Source of the DNA: Trichoplax sp. H2
Taxonomy: Eukaryota; Placozoa; Uniplacotomia; Trichoplacea
DNA length: 64,000 nucleotides
Reading direction: 5' to 3'
NCBI GenBank assembly: GCA_003344405.1
Contig: NOWV01000013.1
Span: forward strand, 124,001 to 188,000
Part shown: piece by piece, positions 38,570 through 51,621 of the stretch
Position numbering within the stretch: position 1 is the first letter of the stretch
How the letters are laid out: the number at the start of each line of letters is the position of its first letter
Notes under the pieces: generated by a model
Told to the model about the DNA's origin: nothing
Database searches by the model: none
The model's input: only the letters and a program-made list of their open reading frames with translations
Translations under genes and position numbers: made by a program

Positions 38570-39424
38570 TTACGAAAGACCAGACAACCTTCTCTGATTC
38601 TTGTTACGATTCACAAAAGGAGAATTTTGGCTATCCTTTAAGGGTGATCTTGGAATATCAGTACCATTGGCAAGTTTAGGATAGAGAATTTTTCCTTTCA
38701 TCATTTTATCAACACCAATATTTTCATTCTGAATTTGCTTCTTTCTTGGCTTTTTCTTTTTCTTTCCTTCAGTATTTTCACCTGCTTGCTGATTGCTTGC
38801 AGGACATGAATTATTACTGTCTCGGGATGCTATAACCTCCTGTTTATCTTTTGACTGCTTATTATCATCCATTTTACTCGTATCAAGGTGTAACGTTGCC
38901 AGTTTGGGTAGTACATCTTCACCTAATGATAAAGCGCCATCATCCACTTTTTCTTGGCCACTTACTGACTCTGTTAACTCTGCACGTTGAGCAAGGTTAT
39001 CATCTTGTGTATCATTACCTGACGTTAGAGATGTATCAGTTGCTTTTTGCTGCATAACATTATCCTCGATAGGCTTATGATACGACTCCTCCTGTTGGCA
39101 CTGTTCGATCTCACTGTCGGAGATGGTAAATTTGATTGCTTGACACTCGTTAACCAATTGACTAATCCGCTGACTAGCAACATAAACTGGAGTTCTAGCG
39201 AAGCGCATCGTCGGCGATCGTGGATCATCGAAGGATTCTAACTTATGAACAGGAGTCCGAGTAACGTTGATCGAAGGTGATCGTGGATCATCTATGCATG
39301 CCACCTTTTGAACTGGTGTTCGAGTAAAATTGGAAGAAGGCGATCGAGGATCATCGCCAAGCTGACTACTGACATTAGAAGGTGACGATGGCACTGAAGT
39401 CTCTTTACCCACTTGCGATCCCAT
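38570..39424 (-). CDS. CDCA3: CDCA3/Tome-1-like cell-division protein
   Basis: A 284-residue protein encoded without introns. The N-terminus has three repeats with the core DDPRSP...RTPV at residues 24-38, 45-59 and 66-80, an exact 21-residue period. In CDCA3/Tome-1, which is known as an SCF cofactor that promotes entry into mitosis, DPRSP and RTP motifs of this kind occur near the start after MGS. The C-terminal end has IPRSPLKDSQNSPF and a basic RNKNQRRL stretch, echoing the conserved RSPL block. The middle is acidic and Q/S/T-rich, and looks disordered. A canonical KEN degron is not seen. Several SP/TP sites suggest regulation by cyclin-dependent kinase. The motif match is clear but short, so orthology is probable rather than certain. 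It starts head to head with URB1. Confidence 0.72.
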   Translation of the reverse strand: MGSQVGKETSVPSSPSNVSSQLGDDPRSPSSNFTRTPVQKVACIDDPRSPSINVTRTPVHKLESFDDPRSPTMRFARTPVYVASQRISQLVNECQAIKFTISDSEIEQCQQEESYHKPIEDNVMQQKATDTSLTSGNDTQDDNLAQRAELTESVSGQEKVDDGALSLGEDVLPKLATLHLDTSKMDDNKQSKDKQEVIASRDSNNSCPASNQQAGENTEGKKKKKPRKKQIQNENIGVDKMMKGKILYPKLANGTDIPRSPLKDSQNSPFVNRNKNQRRLSGLS

Positions 39425-40578
39425 GGTACGCGTCTATGACGATTAAACGAATAAAAGAAAATAAGAATTGGCTAATTTTATTTTAACACAAGAGAAGAGG
39501 GATTCCTTGACTTAATCTAACTTGTTTTACTGGCTAAATTGCTGAATGAAACTGCTATCTGACAAGGAAGTTTGGAATTAATATCTGCTCATGTTGTCAT
39601 TTGTAAACAGTTTAAAATTGAATGTTACCCGTATGAGTGAAAGTTAAAAAGTGACGCTAGCAGTCTCGAATCTGTGATTGGCTGAAATTGTATTTTAAAT
39701 AACTGTCATAGAGAACTGCCGTACTGTACAGTACAATCATTACAATACGTACTGTACTGTTACAGTACTGTACACTGTAATGTACTGTTTTGTACAGTGC
39801 ACAGTCGGTTCTGGTGCTACAATGTATTGTACTGTAGAAAAAACTTCTGATTGTACAGTACAGTACAGTACTGTCCTATTCTGTACTGTATTGTACTGTA
39901 CTGTACTGTACTGTACAGTACATCATCCAGGACCGTGTGGACAGGATAAGGCCAAAGATTCCGTGACAGCTGTAGTGTACTGTACAGTACTGTACTGTAC
40001 AGTGCACTTCTACAGTACGGTGTACTCTACTGTACAGTACTGTACACTGTACACTGTAAGCCAAAGATTCCGCAACTGCTGTCCTGTACAGTGCACTTCC
40101 ACAATACAATGTATTGTAGAAGTACTGTACAGTGTACAGTACACTGTACTGTAGTCAAGGGTCATCGTCTTACAGTATGAAGACTGTAGTGTACAGTACT
40201 GTGTACTGTAGTTGCTTGCCACAATCCTGCTACTCGGAATCGACAATGTAGGGACTAATGCACATAACAGCCCATCCGCTAATATACTCTAGTATCACTT
40301 CAGGAGAATATCAAATTTCCCTACTTAATTAACCTTAATCGGATTCGCAGCCAGGGAAACGTGTTGAATGCAGCGAGCTGCCTCGCCACTGCAAACACCC
40401 TGCAGAGGAAAACCTTCAAGCTTGGCATTCTTCATTCCTTGCAATCGCCTTCTCAGCATCTAAATTATCATCAAGTAACAAGTAAGAAATGTAATTGGGT
40501 GCAATTCGAGCTCGAAGATAACTATAACAACTCATTTATCATACGTGCAGTAGAATCGTGATCAACGCAGGTTACATC
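39425..40578. promoter_or_regulatory. Bidirectional promoter region, CDCA3-like/URB1
   Basis: This is 1.15 kb between divergent starts. 39425-39718 beside the CDCA3-like gene is AT-rich, 39719-40215 is pentamer array 3, and 40216-40578 is non-repetitive and less AT-rich, the likely URB1 5' leader. An open frame of 66 codons at 40361-40561 lies in that leader and shows no family resemblance. Confidence 0.5.
39719..40215. repeat. ACAGT/ACTGT pentamer array 3
   Basis: About 500 bp of nearly continuous TACTGTACTGTAC and TACAGTACAGTAC runs; the longest uninterrupted stretch is near 39885-39920. Non-pentamer islands such as GCCAAAGATTCCG occur twice (about 39950 and 40060), showing a duplication of roughly 110 bp inside. 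It is the smallest and purest of the three arrays and is placed 295 bp from the CDCA3-like start and 364 bp from the URB1 start. Confidence 0.9.
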
Positions 40579-43500
40579 ATGTCTCAGCTGGGAACAAAAA
40601 TTAGTGCAGCGATGCTGTTGGTCAACAAGAATTGGACTGAGCTATCACTCAATCAGGTAAAGCAATCGTTCGCTGAGATGATCAACTTTATTCCATGCGC
40701 ATGCTGAATACGTATAGAAGACTCCGCTAGTGTATAAAGCAATAAACGTAAAATAAGCAATAGAATAGCCAACTTTATTTTTGCACCTACCTGCGGAGAC
40801 CAATGCTGTGCAAATAGTTCTCATATTCGGGCATTGCTCAATTTTGCTTAATAAGTTCATAAGTCGATTATATCGTCGATCAATCTTCTACTTCCAGCTA
40901 TTTGAACCGACACCTAACTATAACTATTAACATCATGTTAGGTGTTTATTACCCTGCTACTAATCCATTTTGTATTTGTGATTAGTTAAATGACGCCTTC
41001 GATAAAATACACCAGACACTGGATGATGTCAAGGAAGAGAAATCTAATGTGTCAGCGGCCATTAACATTGTCAATAGCATCATAGAAAAGCATATGAGAT
41101 GCCTTTATCGCTGCTTTAGCAGGAAACCGATTGATATTGAAAGTGTTGCTTTTTGTTTACAATTGCTAACTTCCATGGTTGATGTCAATACTATTACAGC
41201 ACGTGAGGTCTCTTCCAACTTTAATTTTTCTTACAAACCATTCACCAATTTAGCACGCCGGCATTATGAGGTAATGATAATGTAAACCAATTATACTTTG
41301 CAATAATATCCAGAAAACCTTAATCAAGTCCACAAGCACGATATAGACTACCCAAATTAAACGTAAACAGATTTAGTAAACTTTGCAACTACAAGAATTT
41401 CTCTTCTACTATTAATACCAACCATGATCAAAATTCATAACATCAAAGTAAACGAATGACCAACTACCATGTGCAGAATAGTCTTGAAGTATCCTTGTTA
41501 GTAGCTTAGATAGTATCGACTCAATAAAATAAAATATTTACTTAACACAATCCTTACTGCAGTAATAAACCATAATTAATAAAAGTAGTTGTTTATAGAT
41601 CTAATATAGAAATGACAACCAGTACTGTACTATGGACTACAAGTAGAAGACCTTCTAGCAGTCCTTGCCAGTACATAAGACATGCACAATTGCACATAGC
41701 GATACATTTTAGTTGTATGCATTGTCATAAATAAAACTTCTTCTTATCATTCACAAAAGTAAAGTAAGATTGATAGCATAATTACATGAATTTTTTATAC
41801 TATGATAATACAGAAGAAAGATAGCCCTCGATACCATTACATCAAGTTCGCGTTAGCAATTCTACGATGTGGAGATTTGGAAGTTATCACACAGTCTCTG
41901 AAACTAAAAGGTCAGGTCTAACAGTCAATTCGATTATACTATTTTCGAACTACCGCAACTATCGGCATTCTTGGAACTAATAAAGTTACTTCCATAATCA
42001 TTTTGGTAGACTTTTTTCAAGTCATTATCAAAAATCTCACCGACGATCCTCCTGAATTAATTTTAAATGTTTTAACGACATTTCTTGATAGGGTATGAAA
42101 TATTAAGTGTATTCTATCCTACGCCAGTTATGGCAGGCAATTGATCAAAACCTTTGATTGCCATTTTATTAATTTTAAAGCACTCTGAACTAATAAACTA
42201 CGTTACACAGGTGATAAACAATGCTGAACTCCCTAAGAAGATCAAAGTGTTATTTTTTAATAGCTACAATTTAAGTCAGTTTGCTAGCCTTTACAGTAAT
42301 ACACAAAGTATCCCAAAGAGTAATCCAACATTACAATCAAATTCCAATTTCAACAAGCTAATACGGAAGTACCAATCGGACGATTCAAACAGAAATGAAG
42401 ACACAATTTCTATCCGCGTGCTAATACACACTTTCCTTTGTTATATATGCTGTTCTGTTAAGCATGGAGTTTGTTTCGCGAGTAAATCTATTACTGAAAA
42501 TAAAAAAAGGTTGGTCCCTTTATTGATCTATCACATAAAACTTTTACAATACCTTTTAGAGATGTCAACTACGAGTACTATCATCCATGTATATACAGAA
42601 TCTTTACGGAATATATTTTTAATCACTATCTTATCTATGCATTTATATCATTCAGGTCGATGACAACTACCAATAATCCTATTCTTCTGAAATTTTTACA
42701 AAATATCAACAAAATGAATGATGATACCCTCGTACAAAACTTAATATGTCGGATTGCTGCAAATTGCCATGATGTAGCGTTTTCCTACGTGCAAAATTTA
42801 CCTATAGCGATAGAACCGACAGCTTCTAATTGGGTACCAAACATGACATTGCTATGCAGAGTATGTACATACATACTGTAACGCTTTTCATCAATCACAT
42901 TTTGAAAATTTGTACCATTTACACTCTATCGACATAAATTAGCATTTAGTAATACTATATAATCAATATTTTAAATCTAACAATCCTTGTATGCAGCTTC
43001 TTACCTTATTACCTAAGCCTCCCGCGGAGCTATTGCCTACGAATTGTAATACCCAAAACATCGCTGATACAATTTTACCTTACATAATTCCAGCTATTGT
43101 AAGTCGTTCGACTTTGAGTCGTATTTTGCAGGTAAGAATTTTTCTCGAAATTACCTGATAAACGCTTTATAACCTGGGTTTTCAAAGTCCTGACTTCAAT
43201 AACCAAATACGCGTATATTCTATTTACCAGAATCCGTCCCACCTAACACAACTTACTGGATTAAATATTCTACTCATACTGCTTCAACGAACTATCGATT
43301 TTGTCAATATGCAAAGACAAATCATCGGTAACTCTAACGATGGCATCTTAAATGTTACACAAGCATCACTTTTCGCTCATCTACCCGATATCAAAACAAT
43401 AATTAAGATGAAGTCACTACTATCAGGTACCATTTACTCAACGTCTTGTCTCTCTGTTGCTAAATATCATTGTAATAACTGTATACCGTTGATCCCTTAT

Positions 43501-46500
43501 TCGAAATATTCAAAGTTGAAATGGATTTAATATATTTTTAAAAGATTCCGGTGAAGTACTTGATGTAGTTAAATTACGCTTCGTCCAAGTAATGAGAAAG
43601 TATCAAGAATTATCGCCTACAATATTTCAAATGGAAAGTGGTAGATTCGATGTCAGCAATATGTTATTGCAGACTAGAGAGTCCACAAACGAATCACTAG
43701 AACTCGAACTCATTCAATTGCTATCTAATGTTCCTATTGATAGCTTTAAATGGCTGCAGGTAAATCTCATTTAAATTGTGTAAGTTGCATACTATTTTCT
43801 AAGATATTTTTGTTTTCTATATGAAATATAGACCAAGTCATCTAGCAGCTCACCTTTCAGAATATTGCTTTCCATATATCAAAATACAGCACGTAATCAG
43901 ACACGAAAATTGACACTTTCATTAATTCGTAAGGTATTACCTTATATAATTAATGTCCGCTACATTATCAAATAGACAATACTAATCTCAATTACTTTAA
44001 AAGCAAATTTGATGCATAATTATGCACTTTTAATTTTTCTACATGTACAGATTTTAGCCAATACTGGACTATTTGAGAAAAATGAGCCGGAAATTGATTT
44101 ATGGATAGAATGCTTGAGAGATCATAGTGTACACGATATAGCATTCATAAATGATTGGTTAGATGAAACGATAAGGCAATTATTGCAAAACCCTTACGAT
44201 GCGATAGGTGTTCTAACTTCCGAAAACGCAAAGGCAGCGACGTCCCTAAATAAAGGAGAAGGCCCTAGGTAATTGACAGAAAAATCTATGTAATTTTTAC
44301 TATTTCAAATATTTCATTCATATTGCTGGCCCTACCTTTTTTAAACTTTTGTAATTTATCCTTTAGTCTTCCATGCAGTCCTCTTGCAAGTGCAAGCTTA
44401 CTATGTTACTCCAGATATATGGAAAGTGACAAAACCGAAAATTACCCAATCCTTAGTAAGTTATAGCGCCAGATTGTTATAAAAATTTTATCAAATTACT
44501 GCATTGTTCTTCGTTTTTGAATATTTTCCGTTAAAATTAAAGGAAACTTGGCACAATATTTGGGTAGGATTTTTAAAGGTATCAGTCGCTATCGGTGTGA
44601 CGTACTTGGAATTGTTCATAAATTAGTTCTAAAAGTGATCGATAAAGAAATCTTGTCTTCTAGGTAGGCGCAAGTATAAATGTAATTAATTATCAGACTT
44701 CATTTTCCATCATATATTCACTGAATGGTAAAATTGATATCATTCATTATCGCTCTGTTTTAATTGCCCATGGCATATAGCAAATCGTTAATCTTTAATA
44801 TGTGGAAGCTACAACATACAAGCATAGTCCTATATCATGGTAATCTTGACAAATTTCTCTCCGGATTCTGGCCTAGTGACAAAATTGAACAGGTGAATTC
44901 TGCTTCAACTAAAATCGTTATATTATGGACTCTAAAGTTTATTTATTTATATAGGCTGTAAATCCTACCATCAAAGACAGCCTAAAACTTGCTATGAATC
45001 GAATAAAAATCAAAGAAAGTATGAGAACCTGAACTTCATTAGCACTATCTTTAATATTTTGTGGATCTGTATTAAATTTTGCATCATATTGGTGTTTCAT
45101 TGTAGATGAATCAAGATCCATAAAAAAAGAATTATATGAATTACTAGCGCCTCTAAATTCTAATTCAATTTATAGCTCATTGGGAGATATTGTCAATTTC
45201 TGCAAAGACTTTCTAAAAAATGATTATGAAGTTGTTATCAACATTGTAAGGCATCGATCCTTAATTATCATAGGTATGTCGATGATTACTGCTGAAATGC
45301 TATAATTGTAGTAGATGTAATATTTGAAATATATTATAATTTTTTCATAGGAAAACCTATTGGAGAAGAATGTCTAAAAGCATTACTAAATCAGTATACA
45401 ATATCAGATCTACTTGAAGAATTGTTTTCATTATTAATTGACTCCGTCATTGTAGCTAACAGCGAAAATAGCAGTTACATAATACCATTATCGAAACGTA
45501 AAGCTGGAAATAACGACCTCGAGGGAACCTCAGTATCACCTAGGAAATTAAAGAAGCTTATTACTAGCGACTCAGAACCCTCTTATCAGCACACTGATAT
45601 TAAGTTGGAACCTTATATTTCCACAATTGTGCTTAATTCTATCAAAACATCCATGATTTCTTCGGATAATGTCGACGTACTATTAAGAGAGTTTTTGTAC
45701 TATGTAGCTATGGTCATGTCAAGCTTTCATATAGAAAAAGCGGTGAGTTAGTAATATCTTCGAGGAAAATAGCCTAGTAACAATTAAACTATCGTAACTT
45801 TTATTATTTCATAGGTATCTGATGAAGTAGAACTTATAGTTATCCCAGCGTTCGAAGAATTTTTTAATAAAATTTGCAATTGGATTGATAAAGTTATAGC
45901 AGTTGATAATAATGCCGAGTCCATAATATTGAACATCGCCAGTGTAATATTGCATAACTGTTTGATCGATCTCTGTTTTGAACTCAATTACAGCCGTAAA
46001 GCATTATTGAAGACCTGGCTGCTCGGTTATGCCAGAGTTGTATTTACAACTTATACAAAATTAAATCATGGCAATTCTAAGGAAGAACTTAAAGATCGTT
46101 TTATAATGAAGTATATTTCTAAATTGGGCTGTAACTACGATCTACTTGTGCACGAGCAATCCCAATTAGATGACTACAGTAAGTCAAGCGAACAACATTG
46201 CAAGCAACCATTATGATAATTATTTTATATATTATTTTGTAACCATACTGCAACTATCTTTTTGATAGAGAATCCTGACAACATCGATGTAGATATATGG
46301 TTGCGTTTGGTTCGTGAATTTTGTTCTAGCTTCGATGCAAAAAGCAACTTAAAAATTTTGAATATCGTTCTTCAATCAAAGTTGCCTCAGGATGACTTTA
46401 GATGCACCATTTCGTCAGTTCTTCCACATATACTACGAAATGATACCCTAATTAGTCAGATGCCGGAAAATCTTTGGTTTAACCTAGTGGCATCGACAAT

Positions 46501-49500
46501 AAATGAAGATTTCGGATCTTTAGAAACAGCTATAATAGACGTTATGCTTCAACACGTTAACATACGTCCACTACCATTAAGCACTGTAAATTATTGCTTA
46601 AAAAATAGCGGTATATCACATCTAAGTGTCCTGACGGCATTGATTTTAGATAGTCCTTTGCATGTGATGATCTTTGAAAATCGAATATTATCAAGCAAAT
46701 CCATTCCTCTTGAGTCTGAAACCTCCGAATTTTTAAAGCTTTTGGTTCATTACTGCGAGAACGTTAACCAGAATAATAAAATATCTGGCAAGTACAATAC
46801 TCCACACTTACGATTATACGCCGAAATTTACGTTTTTAATGAAAATTGTACTCTTTGTTCACGCTTTACCGTAGGTTACTCTTACTTATAAGACAATTTC
46901 TTTCTAGTTTCTTGTCTAAAGATGTTTGCTGAAATGTTTTGGCCAAATGCTTTTAACCTGTTACACAGTATTCCTGTAACATGTGATTCTCCGAATGAGG
47001 TTAGGGTATTAAGTAAATTCAATATCGTATTGATCAAGAAAGAATGCCTGAAGTTCTACTCTTTTTTTCTGTAGAAGCTGATATACAAGATTGTGTGTCA
47101 CTTATGCAAACTTGATCGTAAGTTCTGAACTTATACCAAATGATCGAATGCAACTTTAGTAATAATTATTATATTTTTCACATAAAAAGTTATACCAGAA
47201 AATATTCGTGATGTCTTGCATGAAATATTAACAAATCTACTGCATCGTGAAGACTTTATCTGGAATAAGTACAATTATTCTCGATAGAGTAGAGACTTAA
47301 TTCAATGTTTACTCTGTTTTAGTAACCATAAGAATAATTATGATCTAGATACCAGCTACTTATACTTGCAACCGTAACGGCAAAGTTGGATAGAGAAACT
47401 GAATTATACTTCATCACGGCCTGCTTTAAAGGTTTGCAAAAATTATTGGATCAAAAAGGTAAAATATCCTAGTAAATACATCGAATTCTATTTGTTTATA
47501 TCAGTCGATACTGTTTAACATTCTGGTCATCAATATCTGCTTAGTAGACGAAAACCAAATTACTCTAATGAGTCAGTATTCAAGCATCGTCCAAGCTAAA
47601 CTAACGGAGGTTTGTAACTATTCGAATAATTTACTACAATAATTAAATGTTTTCTAAGGTGCGTATATAATCCCTTAGATGCCTTTATTTTGCAGAGTTT
47701 ATGTCAAAGTTCTACATTTGAAATCGATTTTTGGAAAAATTTTGTTGATGCCATTTGCATGTACGTGATGTACCTTAAATTCGTATATCATCATCGCAAC
47801 ATTCAGCAATATTCGTATTTAGAAGCTCTTCAATAATACACTAAATATATTTTCTCATATCCGCAGGAAAGACACTTTCTTCAAACCTACCATAGATACC
47901 TTAGTTACAAGTATTGATATCATTTCCAAGATAAAGCCGCAAGATATCTCCGAACAACTTACAGTATTGTATCGACACTTCATGGTATTGATCTCAACTC
48001 ATAATAGTTTGCTACCACTGTTTGCGACAGAAAAAAGTAAATCAGCTATCATGCTCCGTTACTAGCATTTTTGTAACTGTTCGATGATCATTATGTAGAA
48101 TAAATACGCAATATTGGACTGTACTATAAGAAACAAAAATTTTTATTATGTAACGGGTTTGCCTCAGAAACAATTATTTCCCCTTCATAGATGTTACCGA
48201 AGATGATGAATGTTCGATATTGCAATTGCTTATCACCATTGAAAATTTGTCATCCGGAAGCTGCTGCGAACAAGATGATCTGGTACCGCTGCTGTGTATT
48301 TATACAGCCACATTAAAGAGGAAAGGTATGTTTAGTCCATACGTAATTCCGTACTACATATTACTATGGTATTGCTGTGCTAATAATTAGCGTACTTCGA
48401 TTATCGTAATTTAGATCAACAAACACTGTATCTCCTACAGAAATACGAATCGAATGATTTTCCGATAGCTAATGTTTGGTATGAATTATTAATTATCAAT
48501 GCTTCAGTCATAACATAATTTAAGTAATGAGAAATTATTGTAATACTTCGATGCTTAAATCTCCGGTCTTTAAGTTCACCTATAATTTGGGGCCCTGCTG
48601 CTAAAGAATACTTTAAAAATCGAAGTAAATCTGCTAGCTTTCAAACTCTCTGGGAACAACCTAGTATGCAGGAAATTTTATCAATTCTAGATCGTAAACA
48701 AATGAGAAAAAGTATCATTAATTTTCCTTTATCTCGCAATTTAAAGGTACATATGTTAAACTACTTGCGTTGTAATAAGCTGCGTGCAATATTCCTGTAG
48801 AGCATTCATGAAATAATACAGAATGTTGTTAATGTCATTGCAGGCGAAAATAGCACATTGGACATCATATTCCGACGATCCTACTCTATATGATCCTTGT
48901 TTCCTGTTACCACTCTTTTGTGGCCTGCTTCAACCAGGTACCGGCTTGAATGTAAAATACAATATCATGCTAAAGTCCCTGCAGTTTGCTTAATTTCTAT
49001 ATCTGTGAACATTAGGTTGTGTTGTTGACTGTCATCAATTCCTGGAAAGAGATTGTTTATGCTATTCTGCAGCTGCTCTTACCTCTGACGAAGATGATAT
49101 TCGTGCCATGGGTTACTACATTTTAAGCACGTTTGAGTCAGTTGCCGCTGATAGTAGATTTCGCGAAAAAACTCAGGTTGACGGAGTCTGATATCAATAC
49201 GCATGTTGTAATTCTACGCACTTAGTACCACTGATTAATTATTATTGATATTCGATTTAGATTTTCATGGTACTAGACACCTTAAAGAACAGTATCACTA
49301 GCCCAAACTACAAGCTAGCCGGCATTACAGTCAATTTAATTGCATGTTACGTCGATGTTGTCCTTCATCCCGGTAATATCGGTGCACCTAACTAAAAATA
49401 TAATTTTATCAGGTTATTATCTCTGATGCGTCTACAATATTGTTGATCTAGAGGATAAAATGTATCTAGTGCTCAACGAATATCTTCTGAAGAAACCAAC

Positions 49501-51621
49501 TTTAAATCTTCGTTCGTTACATCTGTTTCAAGGCCTGTTTACAAGCCCTAATGAGAAGGTTAGCAGTCTTCCATGATAGACCATCTAAAATTGATCTCTT
49601 AAAATGACCTTGCAAAAAATAATGTTATAGGAGCGATCATGGGCATTGAATCTCTTGAAAAATAGTTTTCGAAGAATTGAAGACTACAGCCTATACATAA
49701 AGGAAGAAATTACTCTATCTTTATTATGTTATTACAATTCCTTCTCTTGTGATACAGAGTCTCAGGTAGTCTTGTGCTCTTAAGAATCTGATAGAAATTG
49801 TTTTTTATGACCTCAAAAATTTTATTCGGTCCGTATAGGATGCTATCTTCCAGATTTTTTATAATGCTTGCAAAATACCCAGTATAGCAGTATCTTTATT
49901 AAAACATTACGGTTTCATAAATTGGATCCATATTCTGCTTCATGATAAGCGGTAAGAATAATATTAATGGTGGTGTTTATATATAGAGCCCAAATATCTA
50001 TACATCTTAACTTTGATTTATTAAACGTTCATTTCTAGGCGTGACTCGACTATTAGAACGAATCATGCTTTGAATATTCTTCTACAGTTATGGACAGCTG
50101 CTAAAAATTTGAGCGATGTACGCGTGGTAAATGATATTGCAAACCAAGTTTTCCCTTTGTGTCTAATTGTGATGAAATATTTCAGGTACTGCGAAATTAT
50201 ATTCACTAGCACGATATTATCTTGTCTTGGTTTTAATTTGTTCAAATTTTAACATTCTTTAGTAAAAAGTGCCCCTCCGAAAGTCAAATAAATTGCTTAA
50301 TTGGTCTCCTAGACTCGCTTACCAACTACTTTGCAAGCAACACCGAACCTCTGTGCTATGCAAGCGAAATTTTAAATCATTCGCCTAGTTATTTTTTGCT
50401 GTTACTGGGGTCACTCATAGTTCAAGTCAAGGACAACTTTTATAGCAATAACTCTAACTTAGGCTCTACTAGCGGTTTAAAATTTCAGATAAGTAAATTT
50501 CTTCAATTAGGTGTTATGAATGATAAAAATACCTCTACAGAATTATCTTTACAACGATTAAGCCAAAAGAGAAACTCACAAACAATGAAAGAGCATATAG
50601 ATGCTGAATGGCATTTAAAAATCGTAAATATTATCATCCGTTGCAAATTTACTAATAATACTTTACGTCCTTTAAGTGAATCATTACCTTGCACTAACCA
50701 TACTAGCGGAAATAGTAATTCTGATGGAACTGTGCAAAACAACACAGAACCTTTCATAGAAGTGTTACATGAACTCTTTAATTGGATTTATGCACTTATG
50801 AAAATACATAAATCGAATGAAGCCGGTTCTTACAAAACTGATGGAACAAAAATGGAAGATTGCGACAATTCCCAGAATTGGAGCTATTTATCTCAAAATG
50901 ATTTGATGATATGGCTTCATCATTTATTATTACATGTTCCTGCTTTACGTTTATCCATTTTGCGAAGTGAAAATAGCATTAAGAGATTACTATTAATGTA
51001 CAAATCATGTAAGTAACTAATAATAAATTAAAAGATTTTAATCATCTAACATACTCAAACCTTAATTACTGTTTTATTCCATGTAGATGAAAGCTTTAGT
51101 AATATGATCATGAAATGGTCCCGCTTAAATCAAATATTTATTATATTGTGGACAGAATTGCAAAAACATTCTGTTTACGACTCAACTGATTACAGGAATT
51201 ATATGGATAAAATTTGCAAGCTATTAACGGCCGATTCGAGTATATATCATCAATTTAGTACGAAAATACTGCCGCAATTCGACGCGGGTCTTATCGAAGC
51301 TGAATCACCATTAATGAATCATGGTATGTTAATTAAGATGATTACTGTATTTGGTAACCAATAATGCGTAAATACTCAATAAGTATCATTTTAATATTTC
51401 CTTGCTCAGAATATGTGATAGTATCCACTGGATTAATAACTCAAGAATTATGGAACGAGAAATTACAGCCAGTTAATTTCCTGTTATACATCGCACGTTG
51501 TGCATGCTTTGATGGCTCTTCCAGTATGGAGATAGGGCAAAATTACATCCAGCAATTAATGGATATCTTAGGCGGTGAGAAGAAAGTCAAGCAGATTTGC
51601 AAATTTAAAGACTATTTTTAG
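40579..51621 (+). CDS. URB1: URB1-like nucleolar pre-ribosomal protein (60S biogenesis)
   Basis: A very large HEAT/armadillo-like protein is spread over several dozen short exons. URB1/Npa1 acts early in 60S ribosomal subunit assembly in the nucleolus. Exon 1 (40579-40656) gives SAAMLLVNKNWTELSLNQ. Exon 2 (40986-41270) includes ITAREVSSNFNFSYKPF and FTNLARRHYE. Next comes SPRYHYIKFALAILRCGDLE (about 41820), then SVKHGVCF (about 42455). The exon at about 44050-44270 reads ILANTGLFEKNEPEIDLWI and later LLQNPYDAIGVLTSENA, matching a conserved URB1 block. Downstream exons at 45422-46891 and 50396-51621 continue as helical leucine/isoleucine-rich sequence without a known catalytic motif. The stop is at 51619-51621, with AATAAATAAA near 51870. 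The total is consistent with the roughly 2,000-residue family. Homology is clear in the N-terminal half and only plausible in the C-terminal half. Many internal exon borders are unresolved. Confidence 0.82.

Noticed and set aside
39780-40246. Open frames of 77-124 codons in array 3
   Set aside because: Pentamer repeat translation.
40361-40561. 66-codon plus-strand open frame just before URB1
   Set aside because: No homology recognised. It ends before the URB1 start in a likely 5' leader and may be a chance upstream ORF.
40645-40860. Minus-strand open frame MNLLSKIEQCPNMRTICTAL… followed by a GTAGGT donor-like site
   Set aside because: It begins like a genuine first exon, but it lies inside the first URB1 intron and no convincing downstream exon or family could be found.
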